Shown in pieces: positions 63,161 through 64,000 of a DNA stretch of 64,000 nucleotides. The DNA lies in contig NC_013929.1 of the NCBI RefSeq assembly GCF_000091305.1, positions 9,114,001 to 9,178,000 on the forward strand. Reading direction: 5' to 3'. Source of the stretch: Streptomyces scabiei 87.22 (GTDB taxonomy: Bacteria > Actinomycetota > Actinomycetes > Streptomycetales > Streptomycetaceae). Every line of letters begins with the position of its first letter. Position 1 is the stretch's first letter. Under the pieces are notes generated by a model. The model made no database searches. It was not told where the DNA came from and saw nothing but the letters and a program-made list of their open reading frames with translations. The position numbers and the translations under genes were made by a program.

Positions 63161-63304
63161 CCCGCCTGGGCCGCCGGGCGACGCCCCGACGGGGCCGGCG
63201 GTGTTCGTTCGGGCGGGCCGACGGGGCCGCCGCCCCCGTCCGGGCGGCGCCGGGTGTCGAAAGTCGACCGTGACCCCGCGGGGCGTTCCGCAGTTGGGCA
63301 GGGC

Positions 63305-63550
63305 ATGAAGAAGCGCAGCATGCTCGCCATCGCCTCCCTCGCCACCGGTTTCGTCGTCGCGGCCGTCACGCCGTCGCACGGTCTCGAAGCCGCCGACGCC
63401 CTCGGGAAGACGGACGGTCTGAGCAAACTGGACGTCGAGAGCACCCTCGGCAAGGTCGGCAAGACGGTCTCCAGCGAGAGCCTGGCGGTCGACAAGGGCG
63501 CCCTGGGGGGCCTGGCGGACCAGGGAGGCAAGGGCGGCAAGCAGGGCTGA
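63305..63550 (+). CDS. Small secreted protein
   Basis: The 81-residue protein has a positively charged n-region (MKKRSM), hydrophobic core and probable cleavage after SHG or TPSHG (about residue 26), then a hydrophilic Gly/Lys/Asp-rich mature part (GKTDGLSKLDVESTLGKV, ending GGKGGKQG). No domain recognised. Such small secreted or surface peptides are common in streptomycetes. It follows the ~31-bp repeat array, and a terminator sits ~70 bases downstream. Confidence 0.7.
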   Translation: MKKRSMLAIASLATGFVVAAVTPSHGLEAADALGKTDGLSKLDVESTLGKVGKTVSSESLAVDKGALGGLADQGGKGGKQG

Positions 63551-63622
63551 CGCCCGTACGGAGAGTGGTGGAAGCGGCCGTGGATGCGGCCGGTTCTCCG
63601 TCTCCCCCCTCGCATCGCGGCC

Positions 63623-63649
63623 GGCGGGCCCCACTCGATGGGGCCCGCC
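63623..63649 (+). terminator. Hairpin terminator after the small secreted protein
   Basis: A perfect 11-bp stem (GGCGGGCCCCA) with CTCGA loop, ~70 bases after the stop codon at 63550 and ahead of the next gene. Confidence 0.75.
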
Positions 63650-63781
63650 GTCGTCGTCCCTGGCTCCGTCTCGGCGGCTCCGCGGCTACGTCGCTCCGCA
63701 ACTTTCGGCTCCTCGGCAGCGGCTGGTTTCCGTAGCGGGGTGGAGGGCAAGCCTCAGGGGGTCAACAGAAGAGGGGGAACC

Positions 63782-64000
63782 GTGATCGTCTGGATCAACG
63801 GTGCGTTCGGTGCGGGGAAGACCACCACCGCACGGGAACTGATCGAACTGATCCCGAACAGCACGCTCTTCGACCCCGAGGTCATCGGCGGCGCACTGAC
63901 GCACATGCTGCCGGCCAAGCGCCTCGCCGAGGTCGGCGACTTCCAGGATCTGCCCAGCTGGCGACGGCTCGTGGTCGACACCGCCGCCGCCCTCCTCGCC
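63782..64000 (+). CDS. TmrB-like AAA/P-loop ATPase (partial, C-terminus outside window)
   Basis: From GTG 63782 (AGAGGGGG upstream) the 73 visible codons begin IVWINGAFGAGKTTTARELIEL with Walker A G-A-F-G-A-G-K-T. This start is typical of the tunicamycin-resistance TmrB family and related P-loop kinases. The Walker B and rest are outside the window. Tunicamycin binding is only a family suggestion. Confidence 0.75.
   Translation, partial: MIVWINGAFGAGKTTTARELIELIPNSTLFDPEVIGGALTHMLPAKRLAEVGDFQDLPSWRRLVVDTAAALLA

Noticed and set aside
62854..63750. A 298-codon Pro/Ser/Gln-rich minus-strand frame across the repeat array and small secreted gene
   Set aside because: It is open only because the DNA is GC-rich; repeat spacing is not a multiple of three, there is no ribosome binding site and it overlaps a signal-peptide gene on the other strand.

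Overview
The base composition (very high GC with third-position bias), frequent GTG/TTG starts with purine-rich ribosome binding sites, and the gene families present (EshA-type encapsulin, DUF6214, DUF6986, DUF6421, DUF5134, CBM2 esterase, actinobacterial cysteine-type leader peptide) point to a Streptomyces or very close relative. The window is chromosomal, mostly metabolic and regulatory. I see no rRNA, tRNA, CRISPR array, phage, transposase or PKS/NRPS cluster.

Layout. 0-8 kb: the 5' part of a secreted protein running off the left edge, a peptidoglycan-binding membrane protein, a 1201-residue TPR membrane protein, and a two-gene operon of an EshA-type (family 2B) encapsulin with a cyclic-nucleotide-binding domain plus a 2-methylisoborneol-synthase-like terpene cyclase. 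8.5-9.8 kb: a decayed sugar-acid locus (half a glucarate-dehydratase-like gene fused to permease remnants). 10-16.2 kb: a frameshifted TerD-domain gene, a TetR regulator, and a divergent amino-acid permease plus amidohydrolase. 16.4-21.9 kb: phenylacetate catabolism, with paaK divergent from a tightly coupled paaABCDE operon and paired inverted operator-like sites between them. 21.9-30.2 kb: Lrp regulator, FUSC membrane protein, lactonase-like propeller, CbiX-like protein, BadF-type kinase, uracil-DNA glycosylase, BNR-repeat protein and a small membrane protein.

30.3-35.4 kb: a plant-cell-wall set of pectate lyases PL3 and PL1, a CE1-type esterase with CBM2 behind a near-perfect CebR-like box, and an SGNH esterase. 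35.5-46.4 kb: ferredoxin-NADP reductase-like enzyme, DUF305 lipoprotein and LVIVD-repeat protein around a palindrome, HAD and PAP2 phosphatases, an M56 protease gene interrupted by a small palindromic insert, DUF5134, two VOC proteins, a GNAT acetyltransferase and a glycerophosphodiesterase. 46.8-52.6 kb: a DUF6421-SDR-threonine-aldolase-like operon, transglutaminase-like protein, acyltransferase, DUF4395 and a thioredoxin-like protein. 52.6-57.8 kb: a 26-residue leader peptide ahead of a flavin reductase, the etfBA pair, an EEP hydrolase and a DUF6986 aldolase-like gene behind an IclR/AllR-type palindrome. 57.9-64 kb: a membrane Ser/Thr kinase, an unrecognised actinobacterial gene coupled to a LacI repressor, a divergent ROK sugar kinase, an unusual array of about ten ~31-bp imperfect repeats, a small secreted protein and the start of a TmrB-like ATPase running off the right edge.

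The most interesting items are the encapsulin-terpene cyclase pair, which lacks the usual adjacent methyltransferase and has an altered Asp motif; the 31-bp repeat array; the flavin-reductase leader peptide; and the palindrome-disrupted M56 gene. Three genes carry frameshifts. Each could be real decay or a sequencing error, so raw reads would matter there.
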